This document shows, piece after piece, positions 1-9,178 of a stretch of 64,000 nucleotides of DNA. Where the stretch lies: assembly GCF_003202155.1 (NCBI RefSeq), contig NZ_QFLI01000001.1:744001-808000 (forward strand), given 5' to 3'. The position numbers and the translations under genes are program-made. Within the stretch, counting starts at the first letter, position 1. Every line of letters begins with the position of its first letter. Below the pieces are notes generated by a model that was not told the origin of the DNA, ran no database searches, and was given only the letters and a program-made list of their open reading frames with translations. Source of the DNA: Marinifilum breve. Lineage in GTDB: Bacteria; Bacteroidota; Bacteroidia; Bacteroidales; Marinifilaceae.

Positions 1-22
1 TAAAAAAGATAATACCCTCTTT

Positions 23-30
23 TATTTTTG
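23..30 (+). promoter_or_regulatory. Probable -7 promoter box of the Crp/Fnr regulator
   Basis: TATTTTTG fits the Bacteroidota -7 consensus TAnnTTTG and lies about 53 bases before the start codon of the regulator gene. The matching -33 element would fall at or before the window edge, so it cannot be checked. Confidence 0.45.
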
Positions 31-83
31 AAGATTAACTGGAAACACGTATCATTGAGAAAATATTAACGGATTACAATAAA

Positions 84-755
84 ATGCTATTTCAACAACT
101 CTCTCAATCGCCAGTTTTTAGGGGAATTAGTCCAGAAGAAATGGAAACTCTTCTACTGGGTGCGCAGTATAAAATTAAAAAATATTCGAAAGGTGATATG
201 GTTGCCTTTCGTGAAGATCGCTGTGAAAACTTGATGATTGTAATGAAAGGAAGTGTAAAAGGAGAAATGCTTGATCCTTCAGGAAAAAGTATAAAAATTG
301 AAGACATCATGGCTCCCTACCCTATTGCCTCCGCTTTTTTGTTTGGTCAAAGAAATCAATTTCCTGTAAATGTAACTGCAAATGAGGATGTAGAAATCTT
401 CTCTTTAGCAAAGGAATCAGTTGTTGATTTGTTTCAGAGAAATAGAACCTTCCTAATCAACTATTTGAATTCAATCTCAAATCGAAGCCAATTCTTGGCC
501 AACAAATTAATGTTCCTTAATTTTAAAACCATTAAAGGAAAATTGGCCAATTACATATTAAAATTGGCAGCCCCAGACAAGGAACAAGTAACATTGCCAA
601 AATCACAATCAGAAATGGCTCAGTTTTTTGGAGTGACTCGTCCATCATTTGCAAGAAGTCTAAAAGAAATGGAACAAGAAGGATTAATCGAGACTCATCG
701 CAGAGAAATTAAAATCCTGAATAGGCAACAACTTATCAAACTTCTTCAACAATAG
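84..755 (+). CDS. Crp/Fnr family transcriptional regulator
   Basis: This 223-residue protein has the Crp/Fnr layout: an N-terminal cyclic-nucleotide-binding-type beta-roll (about residues 10-120), a long dimerisation helix (about 120-150) and a C-terminal winged helix-turn-helix (about 155-223). The recognition region contains SEMAQFFGVTRPSFARSLKEM. I see no N-terminal cysteine cluster, so an Fnr-type [4Fe-4S] oxygen sensor is unlikely. The next gene, 204 bp downstream on the same strand, encodes a flavodiiron protein. Crp/Fnr members of this kind often control genes for NO, O2 or peroxide stress in anaerobes, so control of the flavodiiron gene is a reasonable inference, but the sequence does not show it. 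The effector is unknown. The start codon is the first ATG in frame. Confidence 0.9.
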   Translation: MLFQQLSQSPVFRGISPEEMETLLLGAQYKIKKYSKGDMVAFREDRCENLMIVMKGSVKGEMLDPSGKSIKIEDIMAPYPIASAFLFGQRNQFPVNVTANEDVEIFSLAKESVVDLFQRNRTFLINYLNSISNRSQFLANKLMFLNFKTIKGKLANYILKLAAPDKEQVTLPKSQSEMAQFFGVTRPSFARSLKEMEQEGLIETHRREIKILNRQQLIKLLQQ

Positions 756-809
756 ATCATTTTTTTTCAAGAACATGTTGTTTTCTGATTAAGGAAAAAA
801 ATTAATTCT

Positions 810-817
810 TAATTTTG
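810..817 (+). promoter_or_regulatory. Candidate -7 box upstream of the flavodiiron protein gene
   Basis: TAATTTTG matches TAnnTTTG and would place the transcript start about 135 bases before the start codon. No good TTTG sits 19-21 bp upstream, so this is a partial match only. It may be an activator-dependent promoter. Confidence 0.3.
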
Positions 818-959
818 TGGCCTGAAAACAAGGCTTCTCTTTATTTGTTTTTTAAATAAGAGAACTTCTTTGTCTTTCAACTTTTTGATTTTCGGAACAA
901 TACGAATTTCAAAAAGATTTTAATGTCTGAAAATGCAAAATATTTCAAAACAATAAGAA

Positions 960-2159
960 ATGCACAATAAGAACAACATTACTGAGAAGATTTATTGGGT
1001 AGGAACTAATGACCGTAGAACCCACATTTTTGAGAACTACTGGCCATTGCCAAAGGGTGTTGCTTATAACTCATATGTAATTGTAGATGAGAAGGTAGCC
1101 ATTGTTGACACAGTTGAAAAAGGTACAATGGATGAATACCTTGACAATATCGAGGAAGTACTTGATGGTCGAAAGGCAGATTACCTAATTGTGAATCACA
1201 TGGAACCTGATCACTCTGGTTCTATTCGTTCGTTGGTGGAACGCTATCCAGAAATGAAAATTGTGGGAAACAAGAAAACCTTCCCTATGTTGGAGCGTTA
1301 TTACGGTGTTAAAGACAATTTAATGGAAGTTAGAGAAGGTGACAGCATCGATTTGGGTGAACACAAACTGAATTTCTACATGGTTCCAATGTTACACTGG
1401 CCAGAAACTATGGTAACATTCGAATCAAACAATGGAATCCTGTTCTCTGGTGATGCTTTTGGTGCTTTCGGTACTCTTGATGGTGGTATTTTCGACGATG
1501 AACTTGATTTAGATTACTTAGAAGAAGAAATCAGCCGTTACTATTCAAATATTGTTGGTAAATATGGTCGTCCAACTCAAAATGCATTGAAAAAGTTAGG
1601 TGGTTTAGAAATCAAAATGATTTGTGCTACTCACGGTCCGATCTGGAGAACTCACATCGCTGATATTGTTGCCAAATACGACAAGTGGAGCCAATACAAA
1701 ACTGATGAAGGGTGTGTAATCGTTTATTCATCGATGTATGGTAACACAGAGAAAATGGCGGATAACATTGCTCGTCACTTGGTTAGAAAAGGAATCAAAA
1801 AAATCCGTATTCACGATTCATCAAAAACTCACCCTTCTTACATCATCAATGATATTTTCAGATATCGTGGAGTAATTTTAGGAAGTTGCGCATACAATGG
1901 TGATGTTTTCCCAACCATGGAAACTTTAATCAACGAATTAGAGCACATGGGAGTTAAGGATCATGTACTTGGCGTATTCGGATCTAAATCGTGGGGAGGC
2001 GGTGGCCTTAAGCGTTTGAATAAATTTGCTGAAAACATCAAATGGGAAACCATCGAAGTTACACCAGAAGCATTATGTGCTCCTGGACAAGAAGATTTCG
2101 ATCAATGTGAAGCTCTAGCTGATGGTATGGCAAAACGCTTAAAAGAATTATATTCGTAA
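960..2159 (+). CDS. A-type flavodiiron protein (O2/NO reductase)
   Basis: The 399-residue protein has the two-domain flavodiiron architecture. An N-terminal metallo-beta-lactamase-like diiron domain (about 1-245) carries H80-x-E82-x-D84-H85 in NHMEPDHSG, H146 in MLHWPE, D165 in SGDAFGAF and H225 in CATHGPIW. These are the expected iron ligands. A C-terminal flavodoxin domain (about 250-399) has the FMN phosphate loop SSMYGNT at 257-263. There is no rubredoxin extension, so this is the short class A form. Such cytosolic enzymes reduce O2 to water or NO to N2O in anaerobes, with electrons from rubredoxin or a related carrier. The codon use is clean and strong, which suggests high expression. 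The neighbouring Crp/Fnr gene is the obvious candidate regulator. O2 versus NO preference cannot be read from the sequence. Confidence 0.95.
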   Translation: MHNKNNITEKIYWVGTNDRRTHIFENYWPLPKGVAYNSYVIVDEKVAIVDTVEKGTMDEYLDNIEEVLDGRKADYLIVNHMEPDHSGSIRSLVERYPEMKIVGNKKTFPMLERYYGVKDNLMEVREGDSIDLGEHKLNFYMVPMLHWPETMVTFESNNGILFSGDAFGAFGTLDGGIFDDELDLDYLEEEISRYYSNIVGKYGRPTQNALKKLGGLEIKMICATHGPIWRTHIADIVAKYDKWSQYKTDEGCVIVYSSMYGNTEKMADNIARHLVRKGIKKIRIHDSSKTHPSYIINDIFRYRGVILGSCAYNGDVFPTMETLINELEHMGVKDHVLGVFGSKSWGGGGLKRLNKFAENIKWETIEVTPEALCAPGQEDFDQCEALADGMAKRLKELYS

Positions 2160-2181
2160 GGTAAATCATAACCAGATATAC

Positions 2182-2215
2182 AAAACTCCTCCAAATTTTT
2201 GGGGGAGTTTTTTGT
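2182..2215. terminator. Bidirectional intrinsic terminator
   Basis: The hairpin AACTCCTCC/GGGGGAGTT (one wobble) is followed by a T-run on the plus strand and preceded by A residues, so it can serve the flavodiiron gene and also the convergent minus-strand gene, whose stop codon lies at 2217. Confidence 0.8.
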
Positions 2216-2216
2216 T

Positions 2217-2858
2217 TTAAAACTGTGGTTGATAAATAAAACCTACTTGCATTCGCATTGAATTGTAATTATCTGAAATGTCGAGCGTTGTACTTATTTC
2301 TGCAAACATGTACTTTCTAATTTTAAATCGAACTCCAGCTGATGGTACAAACCATGCATTATAATTTATAAACTTTTGTCTTTCATCATCGCTATAATCA
2401 ATATATTCATCATCATCAGATGGATTTATTGCATGATCTATAAGTGACAAAAAATCCGTTCCAACACCCAAGAAAGGCTGTATATCACCCTTTATCACAT
2501 ACCACTTCATATGCAACAACCAAAGGAATTGTTGATTATTAAAATCAACTTGATTGGCTTTAGAATCGTTTAAAATTTCATCCCAAAATCTTAAATTAAA
2601 TTCCGTTCCTCCATAAATCTGCCCATTATTCCAACCTATATTTAAACTATACACCTGCCCGAATTTGGCTATTTTCCTTGTATTCCCTATTGTCCAGTTC
2701 GGTCCTGAATGAAAGCCAATTTCAAACTCTGTAATTAAATCAAGATCTATTTTATCGTTTCTCGGACTCTTTGAATATTGATAGTATTTTTCTTGCGATT
2801 TGGATGTTAAGCAGCAAAGAAATAATAAAACGAATAGAAGACTAATTTTTTGAAACAT
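2217..2858 (-). CDS. Outer-membrane beta-barrel-like protein, copy B
   Basis: This 213-residue protein begins with a signal peptide (hydrophobic stretch ending near residue 20, SKSQEK). The rest has alternating hydrophobic/polar strands and many aromatic residues, as in a small outer-membrane beta-barrel; it ends in GFIYQPQF, with a terminal Phe. It is a diverged tandem paralog of the next gene upstream (2871-3515): both share FxIGFHxGPxWT, then a Gly/Asn-rich strand ending GGTEF or FGTEF, then NFLWL or QFLWL, and a GVGTDFLS or GCGTDLIS segment. Only 12 bp separate the two genes, so they are probably cotranscribed. I do not recognise a specific function. A structural or porin-like role is possible but unproven. 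Confidence 0.75.
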   Translation of the reverse strand: MFQKISLLFVLLFLCCLTSKSQEKYYQYSKSPRNDKIDLDLITEFEIGFHSGPNWTIGNTRKIAKFGQVYSLNIGWNNGQIYGGTEFNLRFWDEILNDSKANQVDFNNQQFLWLLHMKWYVIKGDIQPFLGVGTDFLSLIDHAINPSDDDEYIDYSDDERQKFINYNAWFVPSAGVRFKIRKYMFAEISTTLDISDNYNSMRMQVGFIYQPQF

Positions 2859-2870
2859 ACTATGAATGAA

Positions 2871-3515
2871 TTAAAAAACAATACCTACTTGTAATCGTGT
2901 ATAGCTATAATTTCTTGACAAATCCGCACTTAAGCCTACATTACCACTTAAGTCTTTGCCCATCTTCCATCTCAAACCGAAACTTGGAACAAACCATGTA
3001 TTATAGTTCTTTTCTTCCTCATAGTAACTGGAATGGTAACTATCTTCCTCTTCTTCATCAGCTGTTAAAATGGCTTCACCAAAACTTATCAAATCTGTTC
3101 CACATCCAATATATGGCTGAACATTTCCTTCCCCTAAAAACAGTTTCGTTTGCACCAACCATAGAAAATTAGTTTCATTAAAATTCAATTCTTTAGCTTC
3201 AGGAATATCCTCGTAATCTTTCCAACTAGTAATACTAAACTCCGTTCCAAAATATACCCGACCATTATTTGTGCCAAGATTCATGCTAAAAGAATTTCCT
3301 CGCTTTGCAAAATCTTTTGTTTCGCCAGAAGTCCATGCAGGTCCATAGTGGAATCCTACCTCTAAATTTCCTCCTTTTGCATCTTCTTTTCCATTTTGTT
3401 TGGTTAAGGATTCGGATACTTTAAGTCTATCATAGGAATGATAAACATGTTGTGCCATTAAAAAATTGCTTGTCAATAAGACAATCATTAAGATTGATAA
3501 AATTTTGTGTTTCAT
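2871..3515 (-). CDS. Outer-membrane beta-barrel-like protein, copy A
   Basis: The 214-residue protein has a signal peptide (about residues 1-21, ending NFLMAQ) and a body of predicted amphipathic beta-strands that ends in a strand with a terminal Phe (RLQVGIVF), the usual signal for beta-barrel insertion. It is the upstream member of a tandem pair with the gene at 2217-2858. Both copies have an acidic insertion at the same place (TADEEEEDSYH here, PSDDDEYIDY in copy B), which could be a surface loop. The function is unknown. The pair is flanked by the convergent flavodiiron gene and the minus-strand aminotransferase terminator, so it forms its own short unit. Confidence 0.75.
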   Translation of the reverse strand: MKHKILSILMIVLLTSNFLMAQHVYHSYDRLKVSESLTKQNGKEDAKGGNLEVGFHYGPAWTSGETKDFAKRGNSFSMNLGTNNGRVYFGTEFSITSWKDYEDIPEAKELNFNETNFLWLVQTKLFLGEGNVQPYIGCGTDLISFGEAILTADEEEEDSYHSSYYEEEKNYNTWFVPSFGLRWKMGKDLSGNVGLSADLSRNYSYTRLQVGIVF

Positions 3516-3606
3516 GATTGTAGTTTATTGCTAAACCATTTTAATTATATAATCCCCCACCTATCATTTTATTTTTTATGATTTTTTAACAATTAATTAT
3601 TACCAC

Positions 3607-3636
3607 AAAAAAAGCCAGTACATTTTGTACTGGCTT
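3607..3636 (-). terminator. Intrinsic terminator of the aspartate aminotransferase gene
   Basis: The stem AGCCAGTACA/TGTACTGGCT, read on the minus strand, is followed by a run of seven T. It lies 20 bp after the aminotransferase stop codon. Confidence 0.85.
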
Positions 3637-3656
3637 CATCATATATGCTTATGATA

Positions 3657-4850
3657 CTATTTCAAATTCTCTATCGCTGATTTAATTCTTCGAATTGCCT
3701 CGGCCATTTGTTCTTCGCTAGTTGCATAAGATAATCGCAAACACTCCGGAGCTCCAAAAGCTTCGCCTGTTACAGTTGCAACATTCGCTGATTCTAATAA
3801 ATACAAACTCAAATCCGTTGCATTATTAATAGTCACACTACCATTTGATTTTCCAAACAACTGGCTCACCTGCGGAAACAGGTAAAAAGCACCTTTCGGT
3901 TCACGAATTTCAAAACCAGGTATTTCTTTAAGCTGCGACAAGGCTAAATCTCTTCGCTTCTTAAAAGCAGTTCTCATGGATACAACGCTCGACTGATCAC
4001 CATCCAAAGCTGCAACGGAAGCCATTTGAGCTATAGAAGAAGCTCCAGAAGTCATCTGCCCCTGTAGTTTGCCACATGCTTTCGCAATCCATAAAGGAGC
4101 GGCAATATATCCAATTCTCCAACCTGTCATTGCATATCCTTTCGAAACACCGTTGATCACAACAACACGATCTTTCATATCGGCAAATTGTGCCATACTT
4201 TCGTGCGAACCTACATAGTTGATGTGTTCATAAATTTCATCAGACATGATTACAATGTCTGGATATTTTGCAAAAACATCAGCGAGAGCGCGCAACTCTT
4301 CCTTGGAATACAAGCTTCCTGTTGGGTTACTTGGTGAACTGAACAAAAATGCTTTGGTTTTAAGAGTAATCGCCTTTTCAAGCTGATCAGGAGTAATTTT
4401 AAAGTCCTGTTCAATGCTAGTTGGAATAAAGACACTTGTTCCTTCAGCTAGTTTTACAATTTCACTGTAGCTTACCCAGAATGGCGAAGGGATGATCACC
4501 TCATCTCCTTTGTTCACAATGCTCATCATGGCATTAGCAATTGACTGTTTCGCTCCGTTTGATACTACAATCTGATCTGTTGTGTAATCTAATCCGTTTT
4601 CACGTTTTAATTTATTTACAACAGCCTGACGCAACTCAAGAAACCCAGGAACTGGCGAATAATGTGAATAATTATCATCAATTGCCTTCTGCGCTGCTTT
4701 CTTGATATGATCAGGGGTGTCAAAATCAGGTTCGCCAACACTCAGGTTAATCACATCGATTCCCTGAGCTTTCATTTCTCTACTTTTCTGTGACATAGCA
4801 AGCGTTGGAGATAATTCCATCGCTGCAATACGGTCCGAAACTTTCAACAT
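3657..4850 (-). CDS. aspC: Aspartate aminotransferase (class I, Ib type)
   Basis: This 397-residue fold-type I PLP enzyme has NPTG near residue 175, the PLP ring-binding D204 in SDEIYEHI, the Schiff-base lysine K237 in VSKGYAMTGWRIGY, and R245 of the same motif. Length and motifs fit the prokaryotic Ib aspartate aminotransferases, which interconvert aspartate/2-oxoglutarate and oxaloacetate/glutamate in the cytosol. Some close relatives also act on prephenate or aromatic amino acids, so the exact specificity is open. It is a single-gene unit with its own terminator. Confidence 0.88.
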   Translation of the reverse strand: MLKVSDRIAAMELSPTLAMSQKSREMKAQGIDVINLSVGEPDFDTPDHIKKAAQKAIDDNYSHYSPVPGFLELRQAVVNKLKRENGLDYTTDQIVVSNGAKQSIANAMMSIVNKGDEVIIPSPFWVSYSEIVKLAEGTSVFIPTSIEQDFKITPDQLEKAITLKTKAFLFSSPSNPTGSLYSKEELRALADVFAKYPDIVIMSDEIYEHINYVGSHESMAQFADMKDRVVVINGVSKGYAMTGWRIGYIAAPLWIAKACGKLQGQMTSGASSIAQMASVAALDGDQSSVVSMRTAFKKRRDLALSQLKEIPGFEIREPKGAFYLFPQVSQLFGKSNGSVTINNATDLSLYLLESANVATVTGEAFGAPECLRLSYATSEEQMAEAIRRIKSAIENLK

Positions 4851-5025
4851 TCTAAATTTAATTTAGGGATTTAAAAATTTGGTTAATACTTTTGTTAAAA
4901 TAATGTCCCCCTGTAAACAAAATATAGTGGTTTTTACAAAATTTTGCTTACTGCATGTAAAGATACTGTTTTTAAACACACAGGGGATGAACTAAAAACA
5001 AAATTTTAAACTAAAACCTAAAAAA

Positions 5026-5550
5026 ATGACAGGTATTCTTGAGATAAGTAAATATATATTGCCATCCTTGGTCGTTTTTGCAACGGCGTACTTCGTAACA
5101 AAAGCATTTTTTAAAAGAGATGAACAAAAAAGAAAACAAGAGATCTTTCTAAACAATCAAAAAGAAATCACGCCCATTCGATTACAAGCCTATGAACGAT
5201 TAATTATCTTTTTGGAGAGAATTCACCCTGAATCCTTAATCGTGCGAGAGAATGTTGTGGGCTTGAACAATCAGCAGTTACAGCAAAAATTGGTTGCTGC
5301 CATTAGAACAGAATTCGAGCACAATTTATCGCAACAGATGTATGTTTCAGGTGAATTGTGGAAGCATATAAAAGCTGCAAAGGAAAATATTATTCAACTT
5401 ATCAATTCGGAGGCATCGCAATTGATACCAACCGACTCCTCTCTGGGATTGAGTAAGGCCGTAATTGAATCGCATATGCAGATTCAGAATCCTGAAATTG
5501 ACAAATCCATAAGCACTTTAAAAAATGAAGTGAGTTCAATTTGGAAGTAA
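5026..5550 (+). CDS. Conserved membrane-anchored protein of unknown function
   Basis: The 174-residue protein starts with one membrane segment (about residues 7-27, ISKYILPSLVVFATAYFVTK) followed by a basic stretch (KRDEQKRKQE) and a mostly helical soluble part. Residues 45-60 (EITPIRLQAYERLIIFLERI) are typical of a small family I have seen in Bacteroidota with this exact layout, but no function is known to me. The positive charges after the segment suggest the C-terminal part is cytoplasmic. It stands alone between divergent and co-directional neighbours; the helicase starts 109 bp downstream and probably has its own promoter. Confidence 0.75.
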   Translation: MTGILEISKYILPSLVVFATAYFVTKAFFKRDEQKRKQEIFLNNQKEITPIRLQAYERLIIFLERIHPESLIVRENVVGLNNQQLQQKLVAAIRTEFEHNLSQQMYVSGELWKHIKAAKENIIQLINSEASQLIPTDSSLGLSKAVIESHMQIQNPEIDKSISTLKNEVSSIWK

Positions 5551-5659
5551 CATTCTGATATATAATGAATCGTCCATTGGATATATTTCCACATAAACAA
5601 TTTCATTCATTCACTAAAAATTCCCTATTTTTGCGGAACTTTTTATAAAAATTTTAGCA

Positions 5660-6991
5660 ATGATTTCATTTGACGATATCAAACTAAGTAAGCAAATTAG
5701 AATGGCTTTGGATGAAGCCGGATTTGAAAAACCTACTGAAATTCAACACCAGGTATTTTCCCCTGTTCGTTCAGGAAAAGATATTATTGGTATTGCACAA
5801 ACCGGTACTGGTAAAACTTTGGCTTACTTGATGCCAATATTGATGAAATTGAACTTCGCAAAAGGAATGGATCCTCGTGCATTGATCGTTGTTCCAACCA
5901 GAGAGTTGGTTTTACAGGTTTGCGAAACCATCGAGTTGCTAACTCCTTACATGGACATTCGTACTTTGGGAATTTATGGTGGCGTTAACATCAATACTCA
6001 GAAAGAAAAAGTATACGATGGAGTTGATATTTTGGTAGCAACTCCTGGTCGTTTGATGGATATCTACATGACCCGAGTTTTAAAGATGTCGCAGGTGAAA
6101 ACCTTGGTAATTGATGAAGCAGACAAGATGATGGATCTTGGATTCATGCCTCAGCTGAATGCCATCTTTGATATCTTACCTGAAAAACATCAAAACCTAT
6201 TGTTTTCTGCAACTTTCTCGGATACAGTAGCAAAAATGTCGGATGATTTCTTGTTCCTGCCGGAAAGAATTGAAGTTGCTCCACAGGCAACAACCGTAAA
6301 GAACATACATCAAATTCAGTATCGTGTTCCTAATATTTTGAGCAAGGTGAACTTGTTAAAATACCTATTGGAAGACAAAGAAGAATTTAACAAGGTGATG
6401 GTTTTTACCGAAACCAAGAAAAATGCTGATAGAATTGTAGATAGATTGGAGGAAGTTTTGGGTGAAGAGTTGAGTGTTATTCACTCCAACAAAGCTCAAA
6501 ACACACGTATCAATGCTTTGAATGCTTTTAAAGAAGGAAGAGCAAGAGTAATGGTTTCTTCGGATGTTGCAGCTCGTGGTATTGATATCGAGGATGTAAG
6601 TCATGTAATCAACTTTGATATTCCTACCAACTATGTAGAGTATGTTCACCGTGTAGGTAGAACTGGTCGTGCGGAGAAAGAAGGTACCGCAATTAGCTTT
6701 GTAAACGAAGGCGAAGAAGAATTGATGGAAAAGATCGAGGATTTGATTCGCAAGCCTGTTTCTCTCGAATCTGTTCCATTAGACGTTGAGATTACTTCAC
6801 AACTTTTGGAAGATGAGAAAAAGCAAACTAGAAATATCAAGGTAAAAAATACAATAAGACGTGACACCGGAGCCTTCCATCAGAAAAAAGCCAAGAACAT
6901 GAAAACTCCTTCAGGTTCGAAAGGCAGACAAAAACAATTGGAAGCTCAAAAGAGAAACCAGAAAAAAAGAAATAAGTTGAAAAAGAAATAA
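5660..6991 (+). CDS. DEAD-box ATP-dependent RNA helicase
   Basis: The 443-residue protein has all core motifs of DEAD-box helicases: Q motif near residue 29, Walker A AQTGTGKT (46-53), PTRELV, DEAD (152-155), SAT (183-185), and HRVGRTGR in the second RecA domain. The core ends near residue 370 and is followed by a strongly basic low-complexity tail (about 385-443, rich in Lys, Gln and Arg), which is common in Bacteroidota RhlE-like helicases and probably binds RNA non-specifically. The likely role is rRNA maturation or mRNA turnover, especially in the cold. I assign the family but not a specific ortholog. Confidence 0.93.
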   Translation: MISFDDIKLSKQIRMALDEAGFEKPTEIQHQVFSPVRSGKDIIGIAQTGTGKTLAYLMPILMKLNFAKGMDPRALIVVPTRELVLQVCETIELLTPYMDIRTLGIYGGVNINTQKEKVYDGVDILVATPGRLMDIYMTRVLKMSQVKTLVIDEADKMMDLGFMPQLNAIFDILPEKHQNLLFSATFSDTVAKMSDDFLFLPERIEVAPQATTVKNIHQIQYRVPNILSKVNLLKYLLEDKEEFNKVMVFTETKKNADRIVDRLEEVLGEELSVIHSNKAQNTRINALNAFKEGRARVMVSSDVAARGIDIEDVSHVINFDIPTNYVEYVHRVGRTGRAEKEGTAISFVNEGEEELMEKIEDLIRKPVSLESVPLDVEITSQLLEDEKKQTRNIKVKNTIRRDTGAFHQKKAKNMKTPSGSKGRQKQLEAQKRNQKKRNKLKKK

Positions 6992-6992
6992 T

Positions 6993-7019
6993 AAAAGCCC
7001 CGATCGGGGCTTTTTTTTT
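6993..7019 (+). terminator. Intrinsic terminator of the DEAD-box helicase gene
   Basis: The perfect stem AAAAGCCCC/GGGGCTTTT with a GATC loop is followed by nine T, directly after the stop codon. Confidence 0.93.
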
Positions 7020-7072
7020 ATTCATTGACACTGATTCAAACCAAATTATAACAATCTGCGTCTATATAGCAC

Positions 7073-7102
7073 AAAAAAAAGCCGAACTAAAAGTCCGGCT
7101 TT
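7073..7102 (-). terminator. Intrinsic terminator of htpG
   Basis: On the minus strand the stem AAGCCGGACT/AGTTCGGCTT (one wobble) is followed by eight T, about 25 bp after the htpG stop codon. Confidence 0.9.
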
Positions 7103-7126
7103 CAATATATGTTTCGAATGATTAAA

Positions 7127-9178
7127 TTACTTTATCATCTGAACGCTACGTTTCACGAATTTAGCAAGCTCCTCACCTTTAAGCATGTTGTTAGCCAACA
7201 ATGCAAGGTCGATCAATTGTTTTACCAATTGGTTGTCTTTACCAAACTCTTTCAATAAGCCTTCTTTCTCAGCATTTACCTCAGTAATTTGCTTTTGAAC
7301 ATCAGCCATTTTATCTTTTTCCTCCTGAGGTACTTCTTCTTCTTTCTTGTCTTTCTTCAAAGCTTCCAAAGCCTCTCTCTCTTCAAAAAGAGGAGTCAGT
7401 TTCGATGAAACTTCAGCCAATTTATCGCTTAGGTTTGCATCCTTATCTTTCAAAATTGTACCTACCAATTCATGATCAGTATTTACTACCAAGTTGTAAG
7501 AATCTGGCATTTCACCATAGAATCCCATTCCAGCATTCATAGCCGCCATGTCTTTCATACGACGCATAAACTCAGCCTGAGTAATCATTAATGGTTGTGC
7601 TTCTTCACCCAAGGATTCAAAAGTTACCATATAGTTTACTCCTTCGGTAGGTAATTGCGAGTTGAATACAGGAATCAAATCAGTTTTTTCTTCTTCTGAT
7701 AACTTCGATTCTTTCACTTCATCTTTTTGAATCAACTTGTCAACTACATCAGAATCAACACGAACATATTTCTTGTTGGTATCCTTCTGCTCCAAGTGAT
7801 TGATGATGTGATTATCCAATTGGCTATCCATCAACAATACATCATATCCTTTAGCTTTGGCAGCCTCAACATACGAGAACTGAGCATCCATATCGGTTGC
7901 ATAAAGGTTAATAATGTTGTTATCCTTATCAGTTTGATTTTCCTTAATGATTGCTTCGTACTCTTCTATAGTGAAATACTTTCCTTCAGTATTCTTGATC
8001 AAGAAAAATTTCTTAGCTCTGTCAAAGAATTTTTCTTCTGTCAACATTCCGTATTCAACGAACATGCGAAGATCATCCCACTTGCTTTCAAACTCTGTTC
8101 TGTCTTTCTTGAAGATGTCCATTAAGCTATCAGCCACTTTTTTGGTGATGTGGTTTGAAATTTTCTTGACATTTCCGTCTGACTGCAAGTAAGAACGAGA
8201 TACGTTCAATGGAATATCCGGAGAATCGATAACACCGTGTAGTAAAGTCAAGAATTCAGGAACAATTCCTTCAACCGAATCAGTTACAAAAACCTGGTTG
8301 CAGTACAACTGAATTTTGTTCTTTTGAATCTCTACGCTATTCTTAATTTTTGGGAAGTATAGAATACCTGTTAGGTTGAAAGGATAATCAACATTCAGGT
8401 GAATGTGGAACAATGGATCCTCACCCATTGGGTACAACTGCTTGTAGAAATCACCGTAATCTTCTTCTTTCAAATCAGCTGGCTTCTTCGTCCAGGCAGG
8501 ATTTGTATCATTGATTACATTATCTTGATTTGTTTCTTCTTCCTTACCATCTTTCCACTCTTTCTTTTTACCGAAAGCGATCTCGATTGGTAAGAATTTA
8601 CAGTACTTGTTCAACAATTCCTGAATACGGCTTTCTTCCAAAAAGTCTTTCTCTTCTTCAGAAACATGCATTACAATATCAGTACCTCTTTCTGCTTTCT
8701 CAACTTCTTCAAGTGTGTATTCCGGATTCCCTTCACAACTCCATTTTACAGCTTTCGCTCCTTCTTTATGAGAAAGGGTTACGATATCTACTTTATCAGA
8801 AATCATGAATGAAGAGTAGAATCCTAAACCGAAGTGACCAATGATTGCATTCGCCTGATCTTTGTATTTATCAAGGAATTCCTCTGCACCCGAAAAAGCA
8901 ATTTGGTTGATATATTTTTCGATCTCTTCCTGAGTCATACCAATACCACTATCAGAAATGGTAATTGTTTTTGCCTCTTTATCAATGTTCACACGAACAG
9001 TTAGGTCACCCAATTCTCCTTTGAATTCGCCAGTTGAAGCTAATGTTTTCAACTTTTGAGTTGCATCTACTGCATTTGATACAATCTCTCTCAAAAAGAT
9101 ATCATGATCTGAATACAAGAATTTTTTAATAATCGGAAACAGATCGTTACTGGTAACACCAATTTTTCCTGTTGACAT
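7127..9178 (-). CDS. htpG: Molecular chaperone HtpG (Hsp90)
   Basis: The 683-residue protein is a full-length bacterial Hsp90. The N-terminal GHKL ATPase domain shows EIVSNAVDAT (E31 and N35), DSGIGMT and the lid motif GHFGLGFYSSF. The middle and C-terminal domains follow, with a charged region about residues 590-640 (EALKKDKKEEEVPQEEKDK). Bacteroidota HtpG proteins are longer than the E. coli one (624 residues), which fits. The protein acts as a homodimer in the cytosol, remodelling client proteins with DnaK. The gene is monocistronic, with a long upstream region (532 bp to the next gene). Confidence 0.97.
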   Translation of the reverse strand: MSTGKIGVTSNDLFPIIKKFLYSDHDIFLREIVSNAVDATQKLKTLASTGEFKGELGDLTVRVNIDKEAKTITISDSGIGMTQEEIEKYINQIAFSGAEEFLDKYKDQANAIIGHFGLGFYSSFMISDKVDIVTLSHKEGAKAVKWSCEGNPEYTLEEVEKAERGTDIVMHVSEEEKDFLEESRIQELLNKYCKFLPIEIAFGKKKEWKDGKEEETNQDNVINDTNPAWTKKPADLKEEDYGDFYKQLYPMGEDPLFHIHLNVDYPFNLTGILYFPKIKNSVEIQKNKIQLYCNQVFVTDSVEGIVPEFLTLLHGVIDSPDIPLNVSRSYLQSDGNVKKISNHITKKVADSLMDIFKKDRTEFESKWDDLRMFVEYGMLTEEKFFDRAKKFFLIKNTEGKYFTIEEYEAIIKENQTDKDNNIINLYATDMDAQFSYVEAAKAKGYDVLLMDSQLDNHIINHLEQKDTNKKYVRVDSDVVDKLIQKDEVKESKLSEEEKTDLIPVFNSQLPTEGVNYMVTFESLGEEAQPLMITQAEFMRRMKDMAAMNAGMGFYGEMPDSYNLVVNTDHELVGTILKDKDANLSDKLAEVSSKLTPLFEEREALEALKKDKKEEEVPQEEKDKMADVQKQITEVNAEKEGLLKEFGKDNQLVKQLIDLALLANNMLKGEELAKFVKRSVQMIK

